Part shown: in pieces, positions 63,711 to 64,000 of the stretch
Numbering within the stretch: position 1 is the stretch's first letter
How the letters are laid out: the number at the start of each line of letters is the position of its first letter
Assembly: GCA_030220185.1 (NCBI GenBank)
Contig: JASPKZ010003419.1
Location: 345,501-409,500 of the forward strand
DNA length: 64,000 nucleotides
Reading direction: 5' to 3'
From: Diploptera punctata
Lineage: Eukaryota; Arthropoda; Insecta; Blattodea; Blaberidae
Program-made: the position numbers and the translations under genes
Notes under the pieces: generated by a model
What the model was told of the DNA's origin: nothing
What the model saw: only the letters and a program-made list of their open reading frames with translations
The model's database searches: none

Positions 63711-64000
63711 ATGGTTGAAGTGAATTTTCATCTTACAGCTAAACCACTGTTTGTCTTGTCGAGTATATTCGGTTTGGGTCCTGTTTCTTCTTTCAACAGA
63801 TATCAGAGAAACATATACACATGTCTTAACATCTTCTGGACATTGCTTTGGACTCTTTCAATCACCACTTTTGTTGTTTTCGATTCATATTTTACTCTAA
63901 AAGAATTAACAACCCAACCAATGGCAATTCAGCTAGTATCGATTTCGTATTTTCTTTCTCTTTTCCTAGCAATCATCATCAATTTATTAAACAACATTTT
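63711..64000 (+). CDS. GrL15: gustatory receptor, partial at the window end
   Basis: Open from MVEVNFHLTAKPLFVLSSIF through the last base (96 complete codons). GR family. Landmarks: LGPVSSF near 23-29 (variant PISPF), CLNIFWTLLWTLSITTFVVF (TM1), QLVSISYFLSLFLAIIIN (TM2), then LLNNIF, the beginning of the NNIxxRxxFP block. It is closest to GrL9 in the first 60 residues (AKPLFVLSSIFGLGPVS against IKPLFLLSTIFGLVPVS). The rest lies beyond the window, so its integrity is unknown. Confidence 0.9.
   Translation, partial: MVEVNFHLTAKPLFVLSSIFGLGPVSSFNRYQRNIYTCLNIFWTLLWTLSITTFVVFDSYFTLKELTTQPMAIQLVSISYFLSLFLAIIINLLNNI

Overview
This is an AT-rich, gene-poor eukaryotic window. It looks like an insect nuclear genome, and I infer a blattodean (cockroach or termite) from the style of chemoreceptor expansion and the abundance of RTE-type LINEs; the species cannot be fixed from the sequence alone. 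Its organising feature is a tandem cluster of gustatory-receptor (GR) genes. All are on the + strand and all look like one uninterrupted coding exon of about 390-401 codons. They share an N-terminal PISPF-type motif, a mid-protein NNFPxIMxKxWxVDK block, a PCGLFTLNL block and a C-terminal TYxxxxxQF-like ending. I use local labels GrL1-GrL15 in order of position.

Intact ORFs: GrL4 (10784-11977), GrL8 (24053-25228), GrL9 (29569-30759), GrL10 (37800-38996), GrL11 (41427-42632), GrL13 (45719-46924), and GrL15 (from 63711, running off the window end). Broken or relic copies: GrL1 (3315), GrL2 (4182), GrL3 (6888), a scrap at 12655, GrL5 (13966), GrL6 (18043), GrL7 (21686), GrL12 (43890) and GrL14 (58275). 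GrL1-GrL4 form one subfamily (MDKE start). GrL5, 6, 7, 11, 12 and 13 form a second (MNTDEE start), several members of which carry shared flanking DNA, including an antisense RTE fragment upstream and a LINE tail with (ATT)n downstream. GrL8 and GrL14 are a third pair. Layout therefore reflects repeated segmental duplication followed by mobile-element decay.

The space between receptors is filled with LINE fragments (several RTE-like families, a CR1/Jockey-like element and a third LINE with a (CTA)n tail), three tRNA-headed SINE families, a Helitron-like pair, a possible piggyBac-like element, a possible Crypton-like relic, unclassified hairpin elements and microsatellites.

The most unusual content is of two kinds. 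First, four locus-specific minisatellites are built from pieces of the receptor loci themselves: a transmembrane-coding segment (87 bp x16), an RT-coding fragment upstream of GrL13 (39 bp x19), and the 5' flank (41 bp x32) and start-codon region (60 bp x about 44) of GrL14. Second, there are foldback elements with 12-13 bp target-site duplications and a one-sided 41-47 bp extension. One consists of two nearly identical tRNA-like sequences head to head; the others share a GAnGAT-stem-CGAAA hairpin core that recalls Penelope-like elements.
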